Assembly: GCA_030625885.1 (NCBI GenBank)
Contig: DAOUPZ010000015.1
Coordinates: forward strand, 1 to 64,000
Origin: Clostridia bacterium
GTDB lineage: Bacteria; Bacillota; DAOUPZ01
Direction: 5' to 3'
DNA length: 64,000 bases
Shown here piece by piece: positions 15,779 through 23,578 of the stretch. Numbering within the stretch: position 1 is the first letter of the stretch; each line of letters begins with the position of its first letter. A program made the position numbers and the translations under genes. A model generated the notes under the pieces. It searched no databases. It saw only the letters and a program-made list of their open reading frames with translations, and had not been told where the DNA came from.

Positions 15779-16432
15779 TTGAAAAAAAGGACTAATATCA
15801 CCAATGATATAATAAAAACAACGATTGGAGCCTTAAAAAATAATGAGTTTGAAGTTTGGTATGTAGAGAATTGTTATCAAGCAGAGGAAGTGTTTTGGAA
15901 AGAAATCTTTGCGAAAGAAGAACATTCCACGGTATCATGGGGAGATTCTCTGACATTACATGCGACCGGAATATTACCCAAATTAAAGGATAGGGATGAT
16001 GTCCAATTAATTGAGACATTTGGAGAACATTTTACTAGAGAAGAAAAAATGATCAATAGAAAAAAGGCATTGCTAAGTGATCTTTTTTTAACAGGATCAA
16101 ATGCAGTAACATCTAATGGGCAGCTCATTAATCTGGATATGGTGGGAAATAGAGTGGGAGGCATTACTTATGGCCCTGAAAAGGTTGTTATTTTTGTAGG
16201 TGTTAATAAAATTGTTGAAAGTATTGATGAGGGAATGAAACGGGTAAAAGAGATTGCAGCACCATTAAATGCCAAAAGACATTCAGAATTTAAAATGCCG
16301 TGTCAAGTTACAGGTCAATGTATGGATTGCAATAGTCCAGATAGAATATGCAATGTATGGACCATAACGGAGAAAGCCTATCCAAAAGGTCGAATTAAGG
16401 TGATTTTAATTGATGAGGCATTAGGACTATAG
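15779..16432 (+). CDS. LUD-domain protein (LutC/YkgG-like)
   Basis: 217 residues. The whole protein matches the LUD (DUF162) fold of lactate-utilisation proteins: VSWGDSLTLHATGI, a central DLFLTGSNAVTSNGQLINLDMVGNRVGGITYGPEKVVIFVG, here cut to signature pieces TGSNAVTSNGQ and GNRVGGITYGP, and a C-terminal Cys cluster CQVTGQCMDCNSPDRIC. LutC is one subunit of a lactate oxidase complex with LutA and LutB; neither is nearby. This stand-alone clostridial type with four C-terminal Cys may bind an iron-sulfur cluster or metal; that is inference. TTG 15779 is 7 nt after AAAGGAGGGG. H2 hairpins flank both ends. Confidence 0.8.
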   Translation: MKKRTNITNDIIKTTIGALKNNEFEVWYVENCYQAEEVFWKEIFAKEEHSTVSWGDSLTLHATGILPKLKDRDDVQLIETFGEHFTREEKMINRKKALLSDLFLTGSNAVTSNGQLINLDMVGNRVGGITYGPEKVVIFVGVNKIVESIDEGMKRVKEIAAPLNAKRHSEFKMPCQVTGQCMDCNSPDRICNVWTITEKAYPKGRIKVILIDEALGL

Positions 16433-16446
16433 TTTTTTTGTAAAAC

Positions 16447-16475
16447 AAGCAAGCGAGAACCGTCCCTGCTTGCTT
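16447..16475 (+). repeat. H2 hairpin repeat, copy 3
   Basis: AAGCAAGC (16447-16454) with GCTTGCTT (16468-16475), loop GAGAACCGTCCCT. Starts 15 bp after the LUD stop; probable 3' end. Confidence 0.7.
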
Positions 16476-16543
16476 TGAGTAGATAATTTTGCTTTTATAT
16501 TGATTATAAAAATTAAAAGTATGAAGCAAGAGGTGAGATGTGA

Positions 16544-16858
16544 TTGAATTCATCAACATGGATTGCGATATATATGCCAATGTTTATATTGTTTTTTATT
16601 ATTTTTCCCCAACAGCAACAAATAAGAAAATTAATATCTTTAAAAATAAGAAAGAGGAAGGGTGTAATGATTATGACAAACGAGGTCATTAAAAAATATA
16701 TCGGAAAGAATTGTAAGATATCTACGGGATCATTTGGGACAACTGTAATCGGAAAAATAATAGATGTTAATGAAAATTGGATAGAGGTTGAAACGAATAA
16801 GGGTAACGAGCTTGTAAATGCTGATTTTGTTCAAAGTATTAAAATCAAGTCGAGTTAA
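16544..16858 (+). CDS. YajC-like small membrane protein, fused form (module copy 1)
   Basis: 104 residues. Residues 5-21 (TWIAIYMPMFILFFIIFP) form a membrane helix followed by QQQQIRK, like the N-terminus of YajC. From MTNEVIKKYIGKNCKIST the C-terminal part is a small beta domain (GSFGTTVIGKIIDVNENWIE, VETNKGNELVNADFV). TTG 16544 has AGGTGAG 6-7 nt upstream. A near-identical DNA module at 20940-21247 encodes the same two parts in separate frames with a TAATG overlap, because of a 1-bp length difference in the linker. An internal ribosome site (GGAAGGG before ATG ATT ATG) persists here, so the beta domain may also be made alone from 16673. Confidence 0.65.
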   Translation: MNSSTWIAIYMPMFILFFIIFPQQQQIRKLISLKIRKRKGVMIMTNEVIKKYIGKNCKISTGSFGTTVIGKIIDVNENWIEVETNKGNELVNADFVQSIKIKSS

Positions 16859-16886
16859 AAATATAAGATGATAGAAAAATTCTAGA

Positions 16887-16917
16887 TTGACTTGTACCTT
16901 ACAGACACCGTTATAGT
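16887..16917 (+). promoter_or_regulatory. MerR-type promoter with 19-bp spacer
   Basis: TTGACT (16887-16892), a 19-bp spacer, TATAGT (16912-16917), 46 bp before the MerR gene. The over-long spacer is the hallmark of promoters twisted into activity by MerR regulators, and the spacer has an imperfect dyad (ACCTTAC/GTTATAG). Autoregulation is the likely use. Confidence 0.65.
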
Positions 16918-16962
16918 TAAGTTAAAAGCATGAAAGCTTTTAATTCATATGGAGGTGATACT

Positions 16963-17916
16963 GTGAATATTAAAATGGTATCTGAAAAAACAGGGTTAAC
17001 GAAAAAGGCAATTAAATACTACGAAAGTGAAGGACTCATTTATCCTGCAAAAAACGTTGAGAATAACTACCGGGAATATACAGAAGAGGATCTTATAAAA
17101 CTTAATTTAATTGGTGCTTTAAGAGCCTTAGATATCCCGGTTTGTGAGATCAGAAATGTAATTGAGGGCAAAAAATCGATACCCAAGGTTATGAATCAAG
17201 CTTTGCAGCGGATTCATGAAAGCATTGATCAGTTAGAAAAAAGTAAAATGATTATAATAAGTCTGATGGAGAAGCATTCAAAGGACTATGAGTGGATTGG
17301 TGGACAGATTAAGAAACTAAAAGAAACATTAGAACTTTCCGTGGAGGGGAAAAAAGAGTATATAGCCAGTACGTTACTGCGGCTATTCCCCGGCCGTTTT
17401 GGTCAGGTATTTGTCGCCAATTATGAGCCTTTTTTGAAAGTAACGGTGGATAGCGATGAAAAGAAAAGAGCATGGTTAAAACTAGTGGAGTTTTTAGATG
17501 ATTTGGATGAGGCGGATGAAAACCACCCGTTAATTGCAGGAATGGATAATAATAACGGTGAAACACTGACTTATCGAGAACGAGCAGCAGAGCGAGTCAG
17601 GAAAATATTAAATGGTGATTCCGAAGTAAAGAATGAGATTAAAGATGGTATTATTTCAGTTGCGAAGAATCTAAAAGAAGATGAAGCTTTTAGACAAAAT
17701 GTTAAGGATAACTTGGAAAAAGCAGAAGATATGGTTCAGACAATGGGTGCATCTCATGATGGCTCTGATGATATTTTTGTTACGTGTTTAGAGACTATAA
17801 ATGATGATTATAAGAAGTATCGAAAAATTGTTAACCAAATAAAAGAGGAAGCTGAGCAAGAAATAAAAGATGAAATGGGTTTAAGTTTTGAAGAGATGCT
17901 AGAGAGTCTTAAGTAA
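16963..17916 (+). CDS. MerR-family transcriptional regulator with long effector domain
   Basis: 317 residues from GTG 16963, which follows GGAGGTGA by 4-5 nt; the in-frame ATG at 16930 has no ribosome site. Residues 1-70 are a MerR DNA-binding domain (KMVSEKTGLTKKAIKYYESEGLI, NNYREYTEEDLIKLNLI). A dimerisation helix follows (ALQRIHESIDQLEKSKMIIISLM). The remaining 200 residues are mostly helical and acidic (LVEFLDDLDEADENHP) and resemble the effector part of multidrug-sensing clostridial MerR proteins, but no ligand can be inferred. Only one gene stands behind the 19-bp-spacer promoter. An H2 hairpin ends the unit. Confidence 0.85.
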   Translation: MNIKMVSEKTGLTKKAIKYYESEGLIYPAKNVENNYREYTEEDLIKLNLIGALRALDIPVCEIRNVIEGKKSIPKVMNQALQRIHESIDQLEKSKMIIISLMEKHSKDYEWIGGQIKKLKETLELSVEGKKEYIASTLLRLFPGRFGQVFVANYEPFLKVTVDSDEKKRAWLKLVEFLDDLDEADENHPLIAGMDNNNGETLTYRERAAERVRKILNGDSEVKNEIKDGIISVAKNLKEDEAFRQNVKDNLEKAEDMVQTMGASHDGSDDIFVTCLETINDDYKKYRKIVNQIKEEAEQEIKDEMGLSFEEMLESLK

Positions 17917-17926
17917 AGCCTATTAG

Positions 17927-17957
17927 AAAGCAAGCGAGAACCGTCCCCGCTTGCTTT
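17927..17957 (+). repeat. H2 hairpin repeat, copy 4
   Basis: AAAGCAAGCG (17927-17936) pairs exactly with CGCTTGCTTT (17948-17957), loop AGAACCGTCCC, then ATTTCTTT. Starts 11 bp after the MerR stop; likely 3' end. Confidence 0.8.
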
Positions 17958-18020
17958 ATTTCTTTAATAATGAACTTTTTACTTCTTTATATACTCTTAT
18001 AAGTAGGAGGGATAAATAAT

Positions 18021-18548
18021 ATGGAGTCATCTCACATAATAAAGAGAGCAAAAAAAGGAGATAAGGAAGCCTTGGTACATTTAATCATGTCTCAAAAGGC
18101 TGAATATTACAAGCTTGCTTATGCTTATACAGGCAACAAGGATGACGCGCTTGATGCTTTGGAAGATATGATTGTCATTTTATATGACAAAATTTCTAGT
18201 TTAAAAAAGGATGAATCATTTTATAGTTGGAGCAAAACAATATTAGCCAATTGCTGCAAAAAGATATTGAAAAACAAAAAGAAAATTATTTTCATGGATA
18301 CGTTAACTGAGCAGGTTTATGAAGAAAGCTATGGGGTAAAGGAGCAAAGAATTGATATTCAAAATTATTTGCAGCATTTAAATTCTGACCAGCAGGAGGT
18401 TATAAAACTAAAATATTTTCTTGATTTTGATTATAAAACCATTGCTGAAATAACAAAGGTTTCTGAGGGAACAGCTAAATCCAGGGTGTTCAATGGTCTT
18501 AGAAAACTTAAAGAAATCATTGGAGGTGAATATTATGAAAAGGATTGA
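18021..18548 (+). CDS. ECF-type RNA polymerase sigma factor (SigV-like)
   Basis: 175 residues. Region 2 is seen as AKKGDKEALVHLI and AYTGNKDDALDALEDMIVILYDKI. Region 4 is the helix-turn-helix LNSDQQEVIKLKYFLDFDYKTIAEIT followed by SEGTAKSRVFNGLRKLK. Length fits the ECF class. It directs RNA polymerase to stress or envelope promoters and is held inactive by the membrane anti-sigma factor encoded next (14-bp overlap). AGGAGGG precedes the ATG. A self-regulated promoter would be expected just upstream but I cannot recognise it. Confidence 0.9.
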   Translation: MESSHIIKRAKKGDKEALVHLIMSQKAEYYKLAYAYTGNKDDALDALEDMIVILYDKISSLKKDESFYSWSKTILANCCKKILKNKKKIIFMDTLTEQVYEESYGVKEQRIDIQNYLQHLNSDQQEVIKLKYFLDFDYKTIAEITKVSEGTAKSRVFNGLRKLKEIIGGEYYEKD

Positions 18549-19842
18549 AGATACATTAAATCATTATAAGGAACAAATCGATCACTTAGAAGTACCGGAA
18601 GAAATGGAGATCAGGTTGCAGAAGGCTTTAGATCAGAAAAGAAGAAAGAAGAAGCCCTTTGCACTGGTAGCCTCTATTTTAGTAGTTTTCTTGTTACTTA
18701 GCTATAACTTTAATGCCATCGCTTATTATAGTCAGAAACTGATGGGATATGATGAAGTGATTAATGGTACGTTACAGGATTTAAATGAAAAAGGTAAAGG
18801 GCAAGAAATCAATAAAAGCTATACCTTTAATAATGGTATTAAAGTAACATTAGACGGCATCATGGTAGATGCTAACAACTTAATTGCGTTTTACACGATT
18901 GAAGCTCCCAAAGGTATTGCTGAAAATCATATGCTAACACCTACATTGTATATAGACGGATTATTTCAGAAATATCATGCCCAGGGTGGTCAAGGTAAAG
19001 CAAACGATGAATATACTAAGATAAAATGGGTTCATGAATTTGAACCGCCCCATTTTTTTGAAAAGAATATGAGCTTTAATTTTCACTTTATAATTAATGG
19101 TAAGCCTCAAGAAGGGAAGATAGACTTTACTTTAGATAGAATGAAAGCAATGGGACACACGATTAAGCAAACAATTAATAAAACCTATACGTTTGAGGAT
19201 AGAAATTTAAAGATCCATTCTATTCGTGCAACGCCAACCTCAACTGTAATCAAAGCTTCTCTAGAGAAGCTCGTTGACAAGGCTCAAGATAGGGTGCGGG
19301 ACAGAGATTTACATGCTTTATATGAGATCAATCTTTTAGCAAATGGAACTGAAGTGGATCGATTAGGAAGTGGCTCTAGCTCGTCAGGAGGAGATATTGA
19401 ATTAGAATTAAGGTATGATGCCTTGCCAAGGGATATAGAGAAACTGGAGTTAAAGGTTGTTAAATTACAAAATACTCAGGAACTATCCAAAAAGATCGAG
19501 TTGCAGGTTGATATGAAATCGTTAACGACAGATATAATGGGTCAAGAAATGATTATAAAAAATGTTTATCAGGATGAAGGTTATACGTATATCACATTGG
19601 TGACAGAGGAAAGTGTATTGTTAGATGATGTATTTTTAAAAATTGATCATGTGTTAAGTCCCTTAGATGAGGTTATTGAAAAAGGATACGACAAAGTCAT
19701 TGTGAAAGAAGAGAATAAAGCAAAGATAACCTACGAAAGGATTTTAAAATTTAAAGGAACAGGGAAGAACCTTGAATTACAAATCAATAAAATAGTTTAT
19801 CCGAAAACATATAATGATATAATTGAGATACCCATTAAATAA
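18535..19842 (+). CDS. DUF4179-type anti-sigma factor
   Basis: 435 residues from ATG 18535 (GGAGGTG upstream, inside the sigma gene). Residues 1-37 are a cytosolic charged segment that would bind the sigma factor. A membrane helix follows (FALVASILVVFLLLSYNF, about 39-56), then a large extracellular part starting with the DUF4179 pattern (YNFNAIAYYSQKLMGYDEVIN, INKSYTFNNGIKVTLDGIMVDANNL) and a second beta domain (NLKIHSIRATPTSTVI, DMKSLTTDI). This is the usual layout of ECF regulators released by envelope stress. Translational coupling with the sigma gene supports the pairing. The signal sensed is unknown. Confidence 0.85.
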   Translation: MKRIEDTLNHYKEQIDHLEVPEEMEIRLQKALDQKRRKKKPFALVASILVVFLLLSYNFNAIAYYSQKLMGYDEVINGTLQDLNEKGKGQEINKSYTFNNGIKVTLDGIMVDANNLIAFYTIEAPKGIAENHMLTPTLYIDGLFQKYHAQGGQGKANDEYTKIKWVHEFEPPHFFEKNMSFNFHFIINGKPQEGKIDFTLDRMKAMGHTIKQTINKTYTFEDRNLKIHSIRATPTSTVIKASLEKLVDKAQDRVRDRDLHALYEINLLANGTEVDRLGSGSSSSGGDIELELRYDALPRDIEKLELKVVKLQNTQELSKKIELQVDMKSLTTDIMGQEMIIKNVYQDEGYTYITLVTEESVLLDDVFLKIDHVLSPLDEVIEKGYDKVIVKEENKAKITYERILKFKGTGKNLELQINKIVYPKTYNDIIEIPIK

Positions 19843-19861
19843 CCACTGCCCATTTTGGCAA

Positions 19862-19898
19862 AAACAAGCAAGCGAGAACTGTCCCCGCTTGCTTGTTT
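19862..19898. terminator. H2 hairpin, bidirectional terminator between convergent genes
   Basis: The most complete H2 copy: AAACAAGCAAGCG (19862-19874) and its exact complement (19886-19898), loop AGAACTGTCCC. It lies 20 bp after the anti-sigma stop and 3 bp from the stop of the convergent gene. Confidence 0.8.
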
Positions 19899-19900
19899 GT

Positions 19901-20752
19901 TTATTCTTTAACAAGATAAGTTGAATACTGTAATTCTTTTATTTCCCAGTTCCCATCTTCGTATTTTAGAACAGAATTAATGAAAGAAAGCGTATCTGCA
20001 TTGTAATAACCCACTAATCTTTGACTACCCCTTAACGTATGTACACCATTAATATCCATAGGTGCAGGTTCTAAAAAACCAAATGGACCCATAAATGGTT
20101 CTGTTTCTGTCAAGAGCTTTCCAGACTCGTCGTAGATTCCTGAATTAATATAATGATCTTTCTTAGCATTTAAATCTAATGTAAATGATTGATTGATATT
20201 TTTTACAGTTAACGCTGCTTTGAATCCATCTATGAATTTTCCTTCGATTTGTATACCTTCATTATCTTCTTCATCAAAAATGACTTGAGGTTTGTTATCT
20301 TTAAAGCTGGCAATCATATGATTGGTAAAGCCGCCGCTGCCACCGGTAGCTGCGGTTACCATTACATCTGCTGTTTTATCTCCTGTAAAATCGCCTATGA
20401 ATAAAGGATTTTCACTTGGATAGCCACAGAACCCTTCATAGGTTGCTTTTGAATATTTCTTTGATTTTCCATCTTGGACTACGATTGTTAAATCGTCTAT
20501 AAAAAATGAGCTTACATCCATGTTCCCTACTAATATGACCTTATCTTTTGTATTGTCTCCTGTCACATCAGATTCCTTGTAATCAATGATATAAGCTTGA
20601 TCGCCCATGTTAAGTTCTGATATTGTAAACTTTTCTCCGATTTTAAAGTCATTTGTAGCAGCTTTTGCCTGCAGAGCATGGAATGAGCCAAAAGTTAAAA
20701 ACCCGCTTAGTAGTAGTACAGAAGATACTTTTAACCATTTTCTTTTTTTCAT
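19901..20752 (-). CDS. Secreted protein with VCBS/FG-GAP-like repeats
   Basis: 283 residues. The signal peptide (MKKRKWLKVSSVLLLSGFL, cleavage near HALQAKA-AT) has no lipobox, so the protein is probably exported or wall-associated. The mature part carries D-x-T-x-D-x calcium-loop-like repeats (DVTGDNTKDKVILVG, GDFTGDKTADVMV, here as GDFTGDKTADV) and ATGGSGGFTNHMIASF, a pattern of beta-propeller VCBS-type proteins. The function is unknown. It reads toward the sigma operon and shares the H2 hairpin as terminator. A GGAGG ribosome site lies just above 20752 on the minus strand. Confidence 0.75.
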   Translation of the reverse strand: MKKRKWLKVSSVLLLSGFLTFGSFHALQAKAATNDFKIGEKFTISELNMGDQAYIIDYKESDVTGDNTKDKVILVGNMDVSSFFIDDLTIVVQDGKSKKYSKATYEGFCGYPSENPLFIGDFTGDKTADVMVTAATGGSGGFTNHMIASFKDNKPQVIFDEEDNEGIQIEGKFIDGFKAALTVKNINQSFTLDLNAKKDHYINSGIYDESGKLLTETEPFMGPFGFLEPAPMDINGVHTLRGSQRLVGYYNADTLSFINSVLKYEDGNWEIKELQYSTYLVKE

Positions 20753-20939
20753 TATAATTCCCTCCTATGTGTTTTGCTATCTTTATTGTATAAAGAATCC
20801 TAGGATAAGTGATTACAAAACAGTTACAAAAAGCGCTGTAAATGGTTACAAATGGGTTACATTAAGGGACAAGGGGACAGGCTTTATCAAAATATTTCAA
20901 GGAATTTTATTATGCATGTTGAACGGAGGTTAGATGTGA

Positions 20940-21062
20940 TTGAACTCATCAACATGGATTGCGATATATATGCCAATGTTTATATTGTTTTTTATTATTT
21001 TTCCCCAACAGCAACAAATAAGAAAATTAATATATTTGAAAGTAAAAAGGGGAAGGGTGTAA
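20940..21062 (+). CDS. YajC-like membrane peptide, split form (module copy 2)
   Basis: 40 codons from TTG 20940, 9 nt after GGAGGT. It reads MNSSTWIAIYMPMFILFFII, then FPQQQQIRKLIYLKVKRGRV and stop. The first 30 residues equal the N-terminus of the fused protein at 16544. The stop overlaps the next start as TAATG. A P-element fragment (20885-20921) lies just upstream. Confidence 0.6.
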   Translation: MNSSTWIAIYMPMFILFFIIFPQQQQIRKLIYLKVKRGRV

Positions 21063-21247
21063 TGATTATGACAAACGAAGTTATTAAAAAATATATCGGA
21101 AAGAATTGTAAGATATCTACGGGATCATTTGGGACAACTGTAATCGGAAAAATAATGGATGTCAATGAAAATTGGATAGAGGTTGAAACGAATAAGGGTA
21201 ACGAACTTGTAAATGCTGATTTTGTTCAAAGTATTAAAATAAAGTAG
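21062..21247 (+). CDS. Small beta-domain protein, split form (module copy 2)
   Basis: 61 residues from ATG 21062 with GGGGAAGGG upstream: MIMTNEVIKKYIGKNCKIS, GSFGTTVIGKIMDVNENW, IEVETNKGNELVNADFVQSI. It differs from the C-terminal part of the 16544 protein by about one residue (IMD for IID) plus the last few. It resembles small clostridial proteins with an Sm-like or ferrous-transport-like beta fold; function unknown. Coupled to the membrane peptide by TAATG overlap, which suggests a membrane-associated pair. Confidence 0.65.
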   Translation: MIMTNEVIKKYIGKNCKISTGSFGTTVIGKIMDVNENWIEVETNKGNELVNADFVQSIKIK

Positions 21248-21270
21248 AGTTAAAGTATAATACACGTAAT

Positions 21271-21444
21271 TTATAAAGGAGTTAAGATTTCCATCGCCTG
21301 TTTGATCTGATCCCAGGATTCAACTTTCCCTATTTCTAGTTCTTTTTTAGCTTTTTCTATGTTTTTTAAGTCTTCTTCTGTTAATGGCTCATCATCCGTT
21401 TTAAGATAAAGGGTTATTAAGTAGCGGATAAACTTTTTGGGGCA
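21271..21444 (-). pseudogene. Antitoxin-like small protein, 5'-truncated relic
   Basis: On the minus strand a frame without a start reads PKKFIRYLITLYLKTDDEPL, TEEDLKNIEKAKKELEIGK, VESWDQIKQAME and stops at 21271. The acidic helix ending in a W-x-x-I-K pattern resembles RelB- or Phd-type antitoxins, but the N-terminal DNA-binding part and any toxin are missing. Assignment is tentative. Confidence 0.4.
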
Positions 21445-21499
21445 GAGGGGAGAAAATTAAGCAAATAGGGCCGTGGTGCATTATATTTGAAATACGACA

Positions 21500-21544
21500 T
21501 AAAAAAACCGTAAAATTCAATTCTGAATCATACGGTTTTTTTTG
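21500..21544. terminator. Bidirectional terminator
   Basis: AAAAAAACCGTA (21501-21512) pairs with TACGGTTTTTTT (21531-21542), enclosing a smaller hairpin ATTCA/TGAAT. It serves the minus-strand gene ending at 21584. Confidence 0.85.
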
Positions 21545-21583
21545 ATTGTTCAGTTTTTAGGAATATGACGTTTAAAAAGAAGA

Positions 21584-21781
21584 TTATTTATTGATGTCAT
21601 TTACCAAATCTTTAATTATAAGAATGAGCCCTAAAGAGCTAAAGCCTATATTAAGAAATATAAATGCTATATTTTCATTAAAAATTTGGAAAACTTTAGT
21701 ATAATAGCAAATGTTAATTATAATGATTGAAAAAACACAACCAAATATTAAAAATATTACTCCGAGTTTATTCAATTTCAT
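21584..21781 (-). CDS. Small two-helix membrane protein
   Basis: 65 residues, two membrane segments (LGVIFLIFGCVFSIIIINICY, here about residues 6-25, and about 38-57) joined by KVFQIFNENIA. No family recognised. On the minus strand GGAAGGGG lies 7-8 nt before the ATG and a good terminator follows, which supports a real gene despite its size. Confidence 0.55.
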   Translation of the reverse strand: MKLNKLGVIFLIFGCVFSIIIINICYYTKVFQIFNENIAFIFLNIGFSSLGLILIIKDLVNDINK

Positions 21782-21936
21782 TTTAAAGCCCCTTCCTTTT
21801 TGCTGAATAATATTAGCTATTACGGTTTACTTACAAGGGAATTATAGCATATTATATAGAATACATTAAATATTTTTCATTTATTTTAAAATAAAGTTGG
21901 TTAGGTGGAAGTATAAGATTAAATAGTAGTTGAAAG

Positions 21937-22044
21937 ATGAAAGCAGCTCATTATATTTTAATGCCTGTACCGATTGAGCATGTAGAAGAAGTACAAAAAT
22001 TGGTTGCTGGGAAAAAAGGTAGAAGGGGATCTAGTAAGAGATGA
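21937..22044 (+). pseudogene. Short frame, possibly a frameshifted gene start
   Basis: 35 codons: MKAAHYILMPVPIEHVEEVQ, KLVAGKKGRRGSSKR, stop. The poly-A (GGGAAAAAAGG) before the tail suggests a frameshift: another frame continues VEGDLVRDDQWLGIVV for 16 residues before running into an H1 hairpin. No good ribosome site and no recognised family. Confidence 0.3.
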
Positions 22045-22066
22045 TCAATGGTTAGGTATAGTAGTA

Positions 22067-22118
22067 ATGCAAAAAGGGGACATTTTGCGCGAGAGCGTGC
22101 GTGTCCCCATTTTTCATG
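22067..22118 (+). repeat. H1-type hairpin with ATGCAAAAA outer arms
   Basis: ATGCAAAAAGGGGACA pairs imperfectly with TGTCCCCATTTTTCAT; inner stem GCGC/GCGTGC, loop GAGA. Related to the copies at 24502, 25089 and 48728. Confidence 0.65.
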
Positions 22119-22143
22119 GTGAGTAGGACGTTACTAGGAGGAT

Positions 22144-22177
22144 TAAGCAAGCAAGAACCGCCCCCCCTGATTGCTTA
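22144..22177 (+). repeat. H2 hairpin repeat, degenerate copy
   Basis: TAAGCAAGCAAGAACCG, then a C run, then GATTGCTTA. The inner stem is broken. Confidence 0.5.
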
Positions 22178-22276
22178 TATTTTACAACATTTCATTTTAT
22201 TGTAATTTATGATAATATGAGATAAGAGTGGTGATACTACTAAATTCTTTATAAGTAAAATTTGCTGTGAGACATA
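22177..22276 (+). promoter_or_regulatory. Duplicated leader of cassette C
   Basis: Closely matches 3557-3651 (TATATTTTACA, ATGATAATATGAGATAAGAG, TAAAATTTGCTGTGAGACA). It precedes the 22336 gene by 60 bp. Probably carries the cassette promoter. Confidence 0.5.
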
Positions 22277-22335
22277 GATAAGATATATTTTTCTGCATAG
22301 GATTGAAAATAGATATTTTATTTTGAGGTGATAGT

Positions 22336-22932
22336 GTGAAAGATAAAGAACTGCCAATTACGGTTACAATTCTTTTGATTATTTTGACATTACCTAATAT
22401 TTTAATTTGGTATAATATAAATTCGAATGATGCCAAACAAGTGATGAGTCAGTATGATCGTCTCAAGCATGATGTAATTTCAAAACGAGAAATGCAAAAT
22501 TATGATGGCCTGATAAAAAATGAAGAGATGAAGCAATATACTCAGTTAAGAGATCAATATAACCTGGAATGGTATGAAAAAACAGATGAAAAAATGAAAT
22601 GTTTTGGTTTTGGTGCTGGCTATAAAAATGATTTTTTATTATTTCATACATTTATTCTTCATTCAAAACCGCATGACTCAATACAATTTACACAAAACCC
22701 TGTAATAAGACAATGCAAGGTTGAATATGACCGGATAACAATTTTTAAAAAATATAAAGGGAATTGGTATATTGAAAAAGATATTGTTGATTATAATGAC
22801 GATATTAAATTAGCGGAAATATTGGATACCCATTATATCCAAAAGCAAATTAATAAATATGAAAAATGGCTTAACAATATCGATACAATTGTTGAAAAAT
22901 ATTTGAAGGAGAAGAAGAATGAAAGTATATAA
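22336..22932 (+). CDS. Membrane-anchored protein of unknown function (cassette C, first gene)
   Basis: 198 residues from GTG 22336 (GAGGTGATA upstream). One N-terminal membrane segment (ITVTILLIILTLPNILIWY, about residues 8-26) is followed by a hydrophilic, lysine- and tyrosine-rich domain: MSQYDRLKHDV, FGFGAGYKNDFLLFHTFIL, ITIFKKYKGNWYIEKDIVDY, and a helical tail (KQINKYEKWLNNIDTIVEKY). No family recognised. It probably faces outward with the next two products. The end overlaps the next gene by 14 bp, so co-translation is likely. It occupies the place taken by the DUF2500-like gene in cassette A. Confidence 0.6.
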   Translation: MKDKELPITVTILLIILTLPNILIWYNINSNDAKQVMSQYDRLKHDVISKREMQNYDGLIKNEEMKQYTQLRDQYNLEWYEKTDEKMKCFGFGAGYKNDFLLFHTFILHSKPHDSIQFTQNPVIRQCKVEYDRITIFKKYKGNWYIEKDIVDYNDDIKLAEILDTHYIQKQINKYEKWLNNIDTIVEKYLKEKKNESI

Positions 22933-23512
22933 AATTATCCTTGTTTTCTTAATTATAAATCTATTAATCTATTTTGACGCGGGTTTTAGATTTACTAAAA
23001 AGGCAGCAATAGAATTCAAAGCAGATACAGATGTTCAAATTTTATCTACCTATAAATATAACAATTCCGAAATAGCGACATTCAAATACCAGGATCAAAA
23101 CACGCTGGGAATAGCTGATTTATGGAGGGGGTTTGGCAGGATATTATGGAGATGTAATTATCAACATTCTCCTGAAGTTCAAGACGGCGAACCATTTTTA
23201 TTTAATGGTGGATGCCGTGAGAAGGAATACTTTTTTATAGTTTATACTGAAGACCCCCAGATAAAATATATCGCATTAGGGGGAAATAAAAAGAACTATG
23301 AAGATCAAGGGATTATCCCTGATTTAAAATTTGTTTCAGAACATACAGATGTTTTCATGTTAAGAGAAATTAAGGATAACCATGGCGTGTTTTATGGAAA
23401 AAATGATAAAAACTATCGTCTTAAAGATATGGTATATGTTAGAGCCTTTGGGGGAAATGGCGAGTTAATAGCCGTTGAATATTATGGAGACGACGCACAT
23501 TATATTAAATAG
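22919..23512 (+). CDS. Membrane-anchored or secreted protein of unknown function (cassette C, second gene)
   Basis: 197 residues, ATG 22919 with AAGGAGAAG upstream inside the previous gene. The N-terminal hydrophobic segment (VYKIILVFLIINLLIYFDA) is a signal anchor without lipobox Cys. The mature part is beta-rich: VQILSTYKYNNSEIATFKYQ, FNGGCREKEYFFIVYTED, QIKYIALGGNKKNYED, VRAFGGNGELIAVEYYGDD. Two Cys (CNYQH, GGCRE) could pair outside the cell. Family not recognised. Located 67 bp before lipoprotein paralogue C, so all three probably form one membrane-surface unit. Confidence 0.6.
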   Translation: MKVYKIILVFLIINLLIYFDAGFRFTKKAAIEFKADTDVQILSTYKYNNSEIATFKYQDQNTLGIADLWRGFGRILWRCNYQHSPEVQDGEPFLFNGGCREKEYFFIVYTEDPQIKYIALGGNKKNYEDQGIIPDLKFVSEHTDVFMLREIKDNHGVFYGKNDKNYRLKDMVYVRAFGGNGELIAVEYYGDDAHYIK

Positions 23513-23578
23513 AACAATTTTTCAGGTATTAAGAAATACATGATGTATAACGTTAAAAAGATCAGGGGAGGAATGGAT

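Noticed and set aside
20607-20933. 108-codon plus-strand frame
   Set aside because: Its first half is antisense to the secreted protein gene and the rest lies in repeat-bearing intergenic DNA.
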